Shown here in pieces: positions 1 to 6,053 of a stretch of DNA of 13,911 nt (its first letter is position 1; each line of letters starts with the position of its first letter). The notes below the pieces were generated by a model. The model saw only the letters and a list, made by a program, of their open reading frames with translations, was not told the DNA's origin and did not search any database. A program made the position numbers and the translations under genes. Source of the stretch: Phycisphaerales bacterium UBA1845 (lineage in GTDB: Bacteria; Planctomycetota; Phycisphaerae; UBA1845); NCBI GenBank assembly GCA_002338715.1, contig DDIR01000070.1, forward strand, positions 21,950 to 35,860, read 5' to 3'.

Positions 1-198
1 GGCTGCCACGACAATCCGCCGATGCGCCGCCCCACTTGCGGACAGGGCGAAAGCAAGGGTCAGCGCGCCGATGCCGACCGCCCAACCGACATCAACAATG
101 CCCGCATTGTTTGTGCGCCTCTGCACAATCCAGAGCACAAACATCATCAGGGCAGCCGCTCCAAGCCCCAGCCCGAATTGTTGCACCCAGTTATTCAC
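1..198 (-). CDS. DUF1295 (steroid 5-alpha-reductase-like) membrane protein, 5' part only
   Basis: The first 66 codons of a gene that runs off the left edge. I translated it by hand from a GTG at 198. The start fits because GGAG lies about 7 bases upstream and the GTG overlaps the TAA of the preceding DUF2878 gene by 8 bases. The product begins MNNWVQQFGLGLG, has one hydrophobic segment at about residues 8-25, then NNAGIVDVGWAVG at 30-42 and a second hydrophobic stretch. The NAxIVDxGW motif after the first helix is characteristic of DUF1295, integral membrane proteins related to steroid 5-alpha-reductases and isoprenylcysteine methyltransferases. Family members sit in the inner membrane and most have no defined substrate. 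As the last visible gene of the lipid operon it probably acts on the same acyl or lipid substrate, which is inference. The catalytic C-terminal half is outside the window. Confidence 0.78.
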   Translation of the reverse strand, partial: MNNWVQQFGLGLGAAALMMFVLWIVQRRTNNAGIVDVGWAVGIGALTLAFALSASGAAHRRIVVAA

Positions 199-772
199 AA
201 ACGTCTCCCGAATGCGTAGCAACTGCAGGCACCCTTGTCGTTGAAGTTGATACACTGGCAACGACAACTTTGATCGCAATTGGAACGGCGATCCCCCACA
301 AAACAGCCAATACGGCGATGCCCCGGACAAAGTGTGGAATCTCGACAATACCGAGGGCAGTGCCAGCCACGTAGGCCGTTGGACCACTGGTTGCCCCCAT
401 CACGGCAGCGGTCAAAGGCCGACTTGCCAGCCAGGCAAAACAGGGCACGATCAACATCGCAAAGGCCAACCACATTGCCGCAATCCAAAGTGGTGCCAAA
501 AGGAACGGGGACGCTGCCGATTCAAATCGGATCGCACCAAGCCAAGCGGCTAAGTTGTCCGCAAAGAAACCAATGCCCGCAGCCGCCGGGACGGACCAGA
601 ATTCTGCGGCAGGCGATGTCGAAAAACCCAGGTGAATCGCGAAGACAACGATCGTTACGCCCAGCCCAATCCATGCTGCGTCTGCCCGAACCGATAGCAC
701 ACAACTCCACCAAGCCAACTGATACGCGGCAATCTCGCCGACAATTCGGGATGGACGTGGTGTGGAATTCAT
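191..772 (-). CDS. DUF2878 family integral membrane protein
   Basis: A 193-residue hydrophobic protein with about five or six predicted membrane segments (roughly residues 12-30, 34-50, 60-80, 90-117, 122-143 and 147-172). The signature GATSGPTAYVAG at 126-137 and the preceding WIAAMWLAFA at 96-105 fit DUF2878, a family without a known biochemical function that commonly sits beside CFA-like methyltransferases, DUF1365 and FAD oxidoreductase genes. I chose the ATG at 772 because it overlaps the upstream methyltransferase stop in an ATGA junction and has GGGAG just before it. A longer reading from 1066 would lie inside the methyltransferase gene and adds only Arg- and Cys-rich sequence. The stop overlaps the GTG of the next gene, so translational coupling is likely. 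The last 20 residues are polar and probably a free tail. Function unknown, possibly a membrane partner of the methyltransferase. Confidence 0.82.
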   Translation of the reverse strand: MNSTPRPSRIVGEIAAYQLAWWSCVLSVRADAAWIGLGVTIVVFAIHLGFSTSPAAEFWSVPAAAGIGFFADNLAAWLGAIRFESAASPFLLAPLWIAAMWLAFAMLIVPCFAWLASRPLTAAVMGATSGPTAYVAGTALGIVEIPHFVRGIAVLAVLWGIAVPIAIKVVVASVSTSTTRVPAVATHSGDVCE

Positions 773-2049
773 AAGGCTCCCAACGGCAAGCGTCCCCTGA
801 ATCCAGGTTTCGTTAGTATCATTTGAACATCTCCAATCACGCGTTCGCGAAATCCAGCCTCGCAATAGCACAGGTAGAATTCCCACATGCGAATGAACGC
901 ATCTGAGAATCCAAGTGCCCGAACGTTTGGCAACTGCTCTTGGAATCGATTGCGCCAACAACGCAGCGTTGTTGCATAGTGCGGCGTGATGTCTTCGAGG
1001 TGCGCGATCGTTAGATTGGACGATTCGGCAACCGCGGCGGCCATTGCCCCTATCGATGGAATGCAACTGCCCGGAAAGATGTAACGCTTGATAAAGTCCA
1101 CGGCCCGTTTGGAGCTTTCATAGTAGCGGTCGGCTTTCGTGATTGCCTGTATACACGCGGCGCCATCTGACTTCAGCAGTTCGCTGCACTTTTGAAAGTA
1201 TTGCGGATACTGTCGCCAACCGATGGCCTCGATCATCTCAATCGAGACGAGTTTGTCGTATTGCCCGTCGAGTTGACGGTAATCTGTTTGAAGCACGGTG
1301 ACGCGATCAGCGAGGCCGGCTTGCTTGATGCGATTCTTCGCCAGATCAAACTGCTCTTGCGAAATCGTCGTTGTTGTCACACGGCAGCCGTAATTCTGAG
1401 CGGCATGCATCGCAAAACTTCCCCACCCGGTACCGATCTCCAAGACACTGTCGTTGGGCTTGAGCGCAAGTTTTCGGCATATGCGATCAAGCTTTTCGAT
1501 TGAGGCCTCGTGCAACGTGGAATCTGCATTTTCAAAGATGCCGCACGAATAGGTCATCGTTTCATCAAGAAACAGTGCATAGAACTCATTGCTCAGGTCA
1601 TAGTGCGCAGCGATGTTGTGGCGACTGCCCTTGAGAGTGTTGCGCCTTAACATGTTCCAGCCGCGAAGTGCCATCGCCGAGATTGACGTGCGACCACCGT
1701 TGAGCTGGGCAAACGATTCATCATTTTGCAGAATCACACGGATCAGTCGGGTCAAGTCGTCGCACGCCCACCAACCGTTGATGTACGCATTTCCGGCTCC
1801 CAACGTTCCGCCCCATGCGATTGCTCGATAAAATCGTGGATCGAGGACCTGAATCTGCGCCGTCAGGTCACCAGAACAATGGTGCTCGCCAAAATCCGCC
1901 ATCGAAACGCCGTCCGTCAGAATCAGGCGACCGACTGCAATTCGTTGCAATCCGGCGATAACGATATTTCGGGCGAGTCGATCGAGCAGACCCGGTTTAC
2001 CGATGCCCGCCTTCGTCTGCGCGGATGGAATGATCGTCTTTGTCAGCAT
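769..2049 (-). CDS. Cyclopropane-fatty-acid-synthase-like SAM-dependent lipid methyltransferase
   Basis: A 426-residue member of the mycolic acid/cyclopropane synthase family, which transfers a methyl group from S-adenosylmethionine to the double bond of an acyl chain in membrane phospholipid. Visible motifs are HYDLSNEFY (149-157), TYSCGIF (166-172) with the conserved Cys, the SAM-binding loop VLEIGTGWG (202-210), SIEMIEAIG (269-277) with the conserved Glu274, FPGSCIPS (325-332) and WEFYLCYCEAGF (389-400). Length suits the family. At about residue 301, where E. coli Cfa has the bicarbonate-binding His of its LLHTIG motif, this protein reads CIQAIT, so the His appears replaced by Gln. That may mark a branch that methylates without closing a cyclopropane ring, as in furan fatty acid synthesis (inference). 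The ATG at 2049 has GGAG about 7 bases upstream and overlaps the DUF1365 stop by 7 bases. Fourth gene of the operon. Confidence 0.92.
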   Translation of the reverse strand: MLTKTIIPSAQTKAGIGKPGLLDRLARNIVIAGLQRIAVGRLILTDGVSMADFGEHHCSGDLTAQIQVLDPRFYRAIAWGGTLGAGNAYINGWWACDDLTRLIRVILQNDESFAQLNGGRTSISAMALRGWNMLRRNTLKGSRHNIAAHYDLSNEFYALFLDETMTYSCGIFENADSTLHEASIEKLDRICRKLALKPNDSVLEIGTGWGSFAMHAAQNYGCRVTTTTISQEQFDLAKNRIKQAGLADRVTVLQTDYRQLDGQYDKLVSIEMIEAIGWRQYPQYFQKCSELLKSDGAACIQAITKADRYYESSKRAVDFIKRYIFPGSCIPSIGAMAAAVAESSNLTIAHLEDITPHYATTLRCWRNRFQEQLPNVRALGFSDAFIRMWEFYLCYCEAGFRERVIGDVQMILTKPGFRGRLPLGAL

Positions 2050-2834
2050 GTCTTGGCTCCGCTCTTTTGTCGGGCAAGCGTCGCGGGGTGCGTGTATCGC
2101 GGACAGCCTTTCAGCCGAAGTCGCAATGCCTGCCAGTAAATCGCCAGCAGCACGCGAATCGTCATCATTGGATAGCGAAGCAGCACCCGATTAAGGGCTG
2201 AGCCTGAAATCTCCCGGCGATGCAGATTCATGCTTGTCTTCAAGAACGTTCTGCCGCCCTGCTGCGTGTCCATCACAATGTCAAAACGATTGGCTTGCGT
2301 TGAGAAAGTCCAAACGTACTCCATGTCCATGGCCATGAATGGCGATATGTGAAACTCCTTCACGAACTCAAAACGCAGTGCTCGCTCGCGATTGTCCAGG
2401 TCAAACGCCGAATGAACGTAGCAGTGCTGCTCTCCCCAGGGTGTGTTGTTGATCTCGACGACAATCGCATCAACATGCTCGTCATTTGCATCAAAGCAGA
2501 AATAAAAGCTCACCGGGTTGAATCGATACCCGAAGTACTCAAGGTGTGTCAGCAATCGAATGGGCCCGGATGGTGTCACCCCCGACTGCGTTGCAACCAG
2601 ATCGCGCACGGATTGGCGCAAATCCTCTCCGGGCTGCGCGTAACCCTTCAGGTGATCTCGCCTCCGGAAGCGGGCCAGCCCCCACCCGTCATTTGACCAC
2701 AACCTCGAATTTTCAAAGAGGGTGGGAAGTTCATCCAAATCGAGATACATCATGAACAGCGAATACTCGAACTCATGAACAACAGGCTCACGGCGCCGGT
2801 GGTTGACTCGACCTTCATAAATCGCACTGTGCAT
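2043..2834 (-). CDS. DUF1365 domain-containing protein
   Basis: A 263-residue protein matching DUF1365 (COG3496) along its whole length: GRVNHRRREPVVHEFEYSLF near the N-terminus (8-27), LDLDELP (31-37), EYFGYRFNPVSFYFCFD (99-115), EINNTPWGEQHCYV (127-140), KEFHISPFMAMD (159-170), RYPMMTIRV (220-228) and IYWQALRLRLKGCPRYTHP (232-250). The biochemical activity of the family is not established. It is almost always encoded between a COG2907 FAD protein and a CFA-like methyltransferase, exactly as here. In Rhodobacter sphaeroides a homologue belongs to the singlet-oxygen regulon. The ATG at 2834 follows the FAD gene stop after 2 bases, with AAGGA about 9 bases upstream, and the 3' end overlaps the methyltransferase start by 7 bases. 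No signal peptide, and only one moderately hydrophobic stretch near 224-238, so probably cytosolic or membrane-peripheral. Confidence 0.93.
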   Translation of the reverse strand: MHSAIYEGRVNHRRREPVVHEFEYSLFMMYLDLDELPTLFENSRLWSNDGWGLARFRRRDHLKGYAQPGEDLRQSVRDLVATQSGVTPSGPIRLLTHLEYFGYRFNPVSFYFCFDANDEHVDAIVVEINNTPWGEQHCYVHSAFDLDNRERALRFEFVKEFHISPFMAMDMEYVWTFSTQANRFDIVMDTQQGGRTFLKTSMNLHRREISGSALNRVLLRYPMMTIRVLLAIYWQALRLRLKGCPRYTHPATLARQKSGAKTC

Positions 2835-2836
2835 GG

Positions 2837-4081
2837 TCAGAGTTCCTTGCCAAAATGCTTGCAGACCGCCAACGCGCTGTTGACGCCGTCTTCATGAAAA
2901 CCATATCCCCAGTATGCACCGCAGTAGTGCGTGCGATTCTCCCCGCTTATTTCGGCGTGGCGCCGCTGCGACACGACACTTGCGGTTGTGTATACGGGAT
3001 GATCGTAGCGAAGATCGCGAATGCATTGGTTCGGATCGATACAGTCAGTCGAATTCAGAGTCACGCAATACGTCCGCTCTGTGCGTAGTGACTGAAGTTC
3101 ATTCATGTTGTAGGTGACGACGGCCGACGATTGACGCTGTTTCGGGATGTGGTAATTCCAGCTTGACCACGCTTTGCGACGTTTCGGCAACCGCGAGGTG
3201 TCGTGATGAAGTGAAACGTCGTTCCGCTGGTAGCGCATGGTCCCGAGCACGTCACTTTCCGCACGGGTTGGGTCGGCGAGCATGCGCAGCGCCTGATCGC
3301 TGTGTGTTGCGATTATCACATGATCGAAGTGCTCCGATCCGAACCGATCAGTGATGATCTCCACGGAATCCTCGTGTCGTCTGATGACCGAAACGGGCGT
3401 ACTTGTTCGAATCTTCGAGCGAAATGGCAAGGTCATCTTGCGAACGTATTGAACGGAACCTCCACGAATCACCCGCCATTGTGGGCGATTGAGAATGTTC
3501 AGCATCCCGTGGTTGTGGCAGAACCGAACGAAGTAGACAGCCGGAAAATCGTAGAACTGCTCCGGGTCGGCAGACCAGATTGCAGCCCCCATCGGGATGA
3601 GATGCCGCTCGATGAACTCGGTTGAGTATCGCTGTTGTCGCAGATAGCTGCCCATCGTCAGTTTTTCAGCCGGCTCGGCGAGGAGGCGTCGCGATTGCCT
3701 GTAGAAGCGCAGAATCTCCAGAAGCATTCGGTAGTGGCCCCAGCGAAGCAGGTTGCTGCGTTGGGCAAAGAGCGCATTGAGATTGTCACCCTTGTATTCA
3801 ATGTCAGCCGCGTCATCACGGACGCTGAAGCTCATACTGCTCAGTTGAGTTTCAACACCAAGACGCGCCAGCAATTTGCAGAAGTTTGGATAGGTCCTTT
3901 CGTTGTAGACGATGAAGCCCGTATCGACATTGGTCGGACCGGTCGGGTCGTCCACGGTGATCGTGTGCGTGTGTCCACCGACATAGTCATTTGCTTCGAA
4001 GACCGTCAGATCATGATCGTCATTCAGCAAATACGCTGCAACAAGACCCGAAATGCCCGTACCAACTACGGCGATTCGCAT
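2837..4081 (-). CDS. FAD-dependent amine oxidase-like protein (COG2907 family)
   Basis: A 414-residue flavoprotein. The N-terminal Rossmann motif is MRIAVVGTGISGLVAAYLL (GxGxxG at residues 7-12), followed by the ribose-binding acid in VFEANDYVGGHTHT (27-40) and the family motif NVDTGFIVYNERTYPNF (51-67). The C-terminal FAD-binding segment is HYCGAYWGYGFHEDG (385-399). This fits the predicted NAD/FAD-binding amine oxidase-like group COG2907, genomic partner of DUF1365 and CFA-like methyltransferases and presumed to oxidise or desaturate a lipid. The open frame extends to 4177, but the extra 32 residues lie in the desaturase gene and break the N-terminal Rossmann start. The ATG at 4081 has GGAG 7 bases upstream, overlaps the desaturase gene by 16 bp and puts the flavin motif at the true N-terminus. 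The reaction here is unproven. Second gene of the operon. Confidence 0.93.
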   Translation of the reverse strand: MRIAVVGTGISGLVAAYLLNDDHDLTVFEANDYVGGHTHTITVDDPTGPTNVDTGFIVYNERTYPNFCKLLARLGVETQLSSMSFSVRDDAADIEYKGDNLNALFAQRSNLLRWGHYRMLLEILRFYRQSRRLLAEPAEKLTMGSYLRQQRYSTEFIERHLIPMGAAIWSADPEQFYDFPAVYFVRFCHNHGMLNILNRPQWRVIRGGSVQYVRKMTLPFRSKIRTSTPVSVIRRHEDSVEIITDRFGSEHFDHVIIATHSDQALRMLADPTRAESDVLGTMRYQRNDVSLHHDTSRLPKRRKAWSSWNYHIPKQRQSSAVVTYNMNELQSLRTERTYCVTLNSTDCIDPNQCIRDLRYDHPVYTTASVVSQRRHAEISGENRTHYCGAYWGYGFHEDGVNSALAVCKHFGKEL

Positions 4082-5034
4082 GGTTTGCACTCCGGCAGTT
4101 CTCCGTGGACACCTTGTTCTCCCTCCGCAAGAACTCGTGCAGGCACAGGGTTGAGTTCCCAGATCAAGCCAAGCCATTCCATGAACCGCAGACCCAGGTA
4201 TGTCGGGTCAATTTCCCACCGGTAGAAGCCCTGCCTCACCGTGCCTGGATACCGATGGTGGTTGTTGTGCCAACCCTCACCGAGTGTCAGTATTGCCAGC
4301 ATCAAACTGTTTCGACTGCCGTCCGAAGTCTTGAACCTTCTTGATCCGAGAAGATGGGCAAGCGAATTGATCGTGCACGTCGCGTGGAACAGCACGACTG
4401 TCGATACAAAGAAACCCCAAACGACCATCTGCCAACCGCTCGTGCCCAGACTGGGTGCAGCATGTTCAAGAAGATGTCCGAACCCAAACAGCGCGGCTGC
4501 AAGCACCATTGGCACCAGGACGCTGAAACGATCCAGAAATCTCAGCTCCGGGAATGACAGCAGATCGGGAACGCGCCGCGCGTGGATTACAAGATTGTCC
4601 GGTGCCGTCAGCCAGCCAATGTGGCTCCAATAGAACCCGTGTTGATGCGGCGAGTGGGCGTCGCACTCGTCGTCCGAATGACGATGATGGTGACGATGCT
4701 GACAAGCCCACCAGATCGGTCCGCGCTGGGCGGCTGAATTGGCCCAGACTCCGAATAAGAATTGACAAAACCGCGACGTCTTAAAGGTTCGGTGCGAGAA
4801 ATAGCGGTGGTAGAAAGCCGTCACCGCAAACATGCGGACAAAGTAGAGCGCCACCGCCACCGCGACGGCGATCCAACTCCATCCGACCCAGATGATTCCC
4901 AAGCAACCGACGTGCAGGAATACATACGGAAACCAGCATGCCAACTGCGACTGCTGGGTCCGCTTCTCTGAATACTGCTCGAGAACTGGCGAAGGCCCCA
5001 ATAGGCTCAGAATGAATTGCAGGGTCGTAACCAT
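4066..5034 (-). CDS. Membrane fatty-acid (acyl-CoA/acyl-lipid) desaturase, delta-9 type
   Basis: A 322-residue di-iron membrane desaturase that introduces a double bond into an acyl chain using O2 and an electron donor. All three histidine boxes are present: HRYFSH (76-81), HRHHH (113-117) within WWACQHRHHHRHSD, and HNNHH (256-260) within GEGWHNNHHRYPG. INSLAH (222-227) supplies a further metal-ligand region. Hydrophobic segments at about 33-73 and 170-215 give the usual paired transmembrane hairpins. Length and motif spacing match bacterial delta-9 acyl-CoA desaturases. It is the first gene of a six-gene run: its 3' end overlaps the FAD gene by 16 bp, and a 288-bp non-coding region lies upstream. 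That makes it the likely promoter-proximal gene and the supplier of unsaturated substrate for the downstream methyltransferase (inference). The ATG at 5034 has only a weak GGTG upstream, so the start is less certain than the identity. Confidence 0.95.
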   Translation of the reverse strand: MVTTLQFILSLLGPSPVLEQYSEKRTQQSQLACWFPYVFLHVGCLGIIWVGWSWIAVAVAVALYFVRMFAVTAFYHRYFSHRTFKTSRFCQFLFGVWANSAAQRGPIWWACQHRHHHRHSDDECDAHSPHQHGFYWSHIGWLTAPDNLVIHARRVPDLLSFPELRFLDRFSVLVPMVLAAALFGFGHLLEHAAPSLGTSGWQMVVWGFFVSTVVLFHATCTINSLAHLLGSRRFKTSDGSRNSLMLAILTLGEGWHNNHHRYPGTVRQGFYRWEIDPTYLGLRFMEWLGLIWELNPVPARVLAEGEQGVHGELPECKPCESP

Positions 5035-5063
5035 CGAATCACCAAAGGTTTAAGGCAAGTGAA

Positions 5064-5080
5064 ACCGCCGATCGGGCGGT
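5064..5080 (-). promoter_or_regulatory. Small GC-rich hairpin in the leader of the desaturase gene
   Basis: ACCGCC (5064-5069) and GGCGGT (5075-5080) form a perfect 6-bp stem with a 5-base loop, about 30-47 bases upstream of the desaturase ATG on the transcribed strand. It could affect ribosome loading or mRNA stability. A stem this short occurs readily by chance in GC-rich DNA. Confidence 0.3.
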
Positions 5081-5183
5081 GCACGAAATGTGCCAGTTTC
5101 CCGAGCTTATCACAGCCGGTTGTCGCAGGCGGGCGCACCCCTTGCGCCACTACCCATGGATTTCGATGGACAATCGGAATTGG

Positions 5184-5201
5184 ATTCAAGAACTTCTGAA
5201 T
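5184..5201. repeat. Imperfect inverted repeat upstream of the lipid operon
   Basis: ATTCAAGAA (5184-5192), one spacer base, then TTCTGAAT (5194-5201). The halves are complementary apart from one extra A in the left half. It lies about 150 bases upstream of the desaturase start and has the size of a dimeric-regulator operator, but there is no second copy or known consensus to support that. Confidence 0.25.
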
Positions 5202-5322
5202 TCTAAGGGCTTGTGCTTTTTCCGACCGAGATGCCTGACATGCCTGCACGCAAGCCCTGGCCCGCCGAATACCGGGATCTGATCCAATCCCGAAGACGCT
5301 GGATTCGCTGCGATGTTCGAAG

Positions 5323-5841
5323 TTACCCGATTAACTCGCGCGGGATTGCCTTCAGCCAACCGGTGTCGAGTAGCCCCCACAATCCAACCAGAATCGCTTC
5401 GGACGTGTCGTGTCGAAGTGAAGTCGGACGTGGCGCGTCGGACCATTCAATCACCCGGCGGGCCATGTCTTCGGCTTTGCGTTTTGCCTGCTTGCCGCTT
5501 CGTTGGTCCCGCGAATACAACAGGTCACTGCGCCAAGTCTCAGCGCCGATATTTCGCACGTGGACTTCTAGTTTGTTCGCTTCCCGAACCCAGATATCGC
5601 AAAGTGCGCCGCCCCCTTCGATGTACAGTACCGCGAGGTTCTCGATCTCTCGCAGGGTTCGATGGGCGCTCCGGCGAAGTGCGGCATTGTTCGCATAATG
5701 GTGCGAACGATACCAAAGCAAATGTGCGGCATCATCAAACAACGCCATTCCGGTCCTGAGCCCGAGATCGATGGCGAGGAGTGTTTTTGTCGCGTTTGTC
5801 GGCGCTTCGTCCGATGTTCGTTTTGATGGTTCAATTGGCAA
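5323..5841 (-). CDS. RNase H-fold, RuvC-like hypothetical protein
   Basis: A 172-residue protein with the layout of the RuvC/RNase H nuclease fold. The first strand reads LLAIDLGLRTGMALFD (21-36) with Asp25, matching the IDxGxxxTG pattern of RuvC-like proteins. The middle acidic strand is VLYIEGGG (71-78) with Glu75. The C-terminal helix carries RHDTSEAILVGLWG (143-156), where Asp145 and Glu148 sit like the DxxDA residues of RuvC. A basic stretch RDQRSGKQAKRKAED (111-125) precedes it. This suggests a metal-dependent nuclease or resolvase-like enzyme, but the exact family is not recognised and the length matches RuvC only loosely. No ATG fits: the frame is closed by TGA at 5853-5851 and the first usable start is TTG at 5841. 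The first ATG is inside strand one. It stands alone, separated by 212 and 288 bp from its neighbours, so context does not reveal a role. Confidence 0.72.
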   Translation of the reverse strand: MPIEPSKRTSDEAPTNATKTLLAIDLGLRTGMALFDDAAHLLWYRSHHYANNAALRRSAHRTLREIENLAVLYIEGGGALCDIWVREANKLEVHVRNIGAETWRSDLLYSRDQRSGKQAKRKAEDMARRVIEWSDAPRPTSLRHDTSEAILVGLWGLLDTGWLKAIPRELIG

Positions 5842-6053
5842 TCGCTCGGATCATCTTCGCGGCCCAGGCTGACACCGCTCACAGGCATCGGTCGTTCGCG
5901 AGCCCATCGATTGGCCGCGAGAATTGCGTGCGCGTCCGACCCAACGCACGCAACTGTATTCTCGCGAACATTCCCCGCGTCGCAACCGCCCCATCGCGCC
6001 CCAGCCGGAACTCAGGGCGCCGACCGGAACGCACGCCATGGTTGATGACCTTG
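5842..6053. other. Intergenic region between protease gene and RNase H-like gene
   Basis: A 212-bp gap without a credible gene. The dominant structure is the long hairpin at 5916-5966. The promoter of the RNase H-like gene should also lie here, but I could not assign -35 or -10 boxes with confidence. Confidence 0.55.
5916..5966 (-). terminator. Long hairpin downstream of the protease gene (possible terminator or mRNA 3' structure)
   Basis: The left arm (5916-5932, CGCGAGAATTGCGTGCG) is fully complementary to a right arm split in two: CGCACGCAA (5945-5953) and TTCTCGCG (5959-5966), separated by a 5-base bulge CTGTA. That gives 17 base pairs with a 12-base loop, starting about 90 bases past the stop of the protease gene on the minus strand. 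There is no T-run after it on either strand, so it is not a classic intrinsic terminator. It could be a Rho-type pause, an RNA 3'-end protecting or processing structure, or a DNA-binding site. Confidence 0.55.

Larger units (their letters stand above)
5035..5322. other. Non-coding leader/promoter region of the lipid operon
   Basis: A 288-bp gap between the stop of the RNase H-like gene and the desaturase ATG. I see no credible gene: the short open frames here have no recognisable protein and cross into real genes. It holds a hairpin near the desaturase start (5064-5080) and an imperfect inverted repeat (5184-5201), listed separately. I found no convincing sigma70 promoter on the minus strand. 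A TAGAAT-like -10 candidate near 5200 lacks a good -35. Confidence 0.6.

Noticed and set aside
773..1066. N-terminal extension of the DUF2878 protein
   Set aside because: It lies inside the methyltransferase gene in another frame, lacks family similarity, and the inner ATG has a good ribosome binding site and an ATGA overlap.
4082..4177. N-terminal 32-residue extension of the FAD protein
   Set aside because: The extra residues lie in the desaturase coding sequence, are Cys- and Arg-rich, and precede a textbook N-terminal Rossmann motif with its own ribosome binding site at the inner ATG.
5213..5759. Two plus-strand frames (161 and 148 codons) opposite the RNase H-like gene
   Set aside because: Both are Arg/Ser/Pro-rich with no motif. 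The minus-strand frame has ordered RuvC-like motifs and normal composition.
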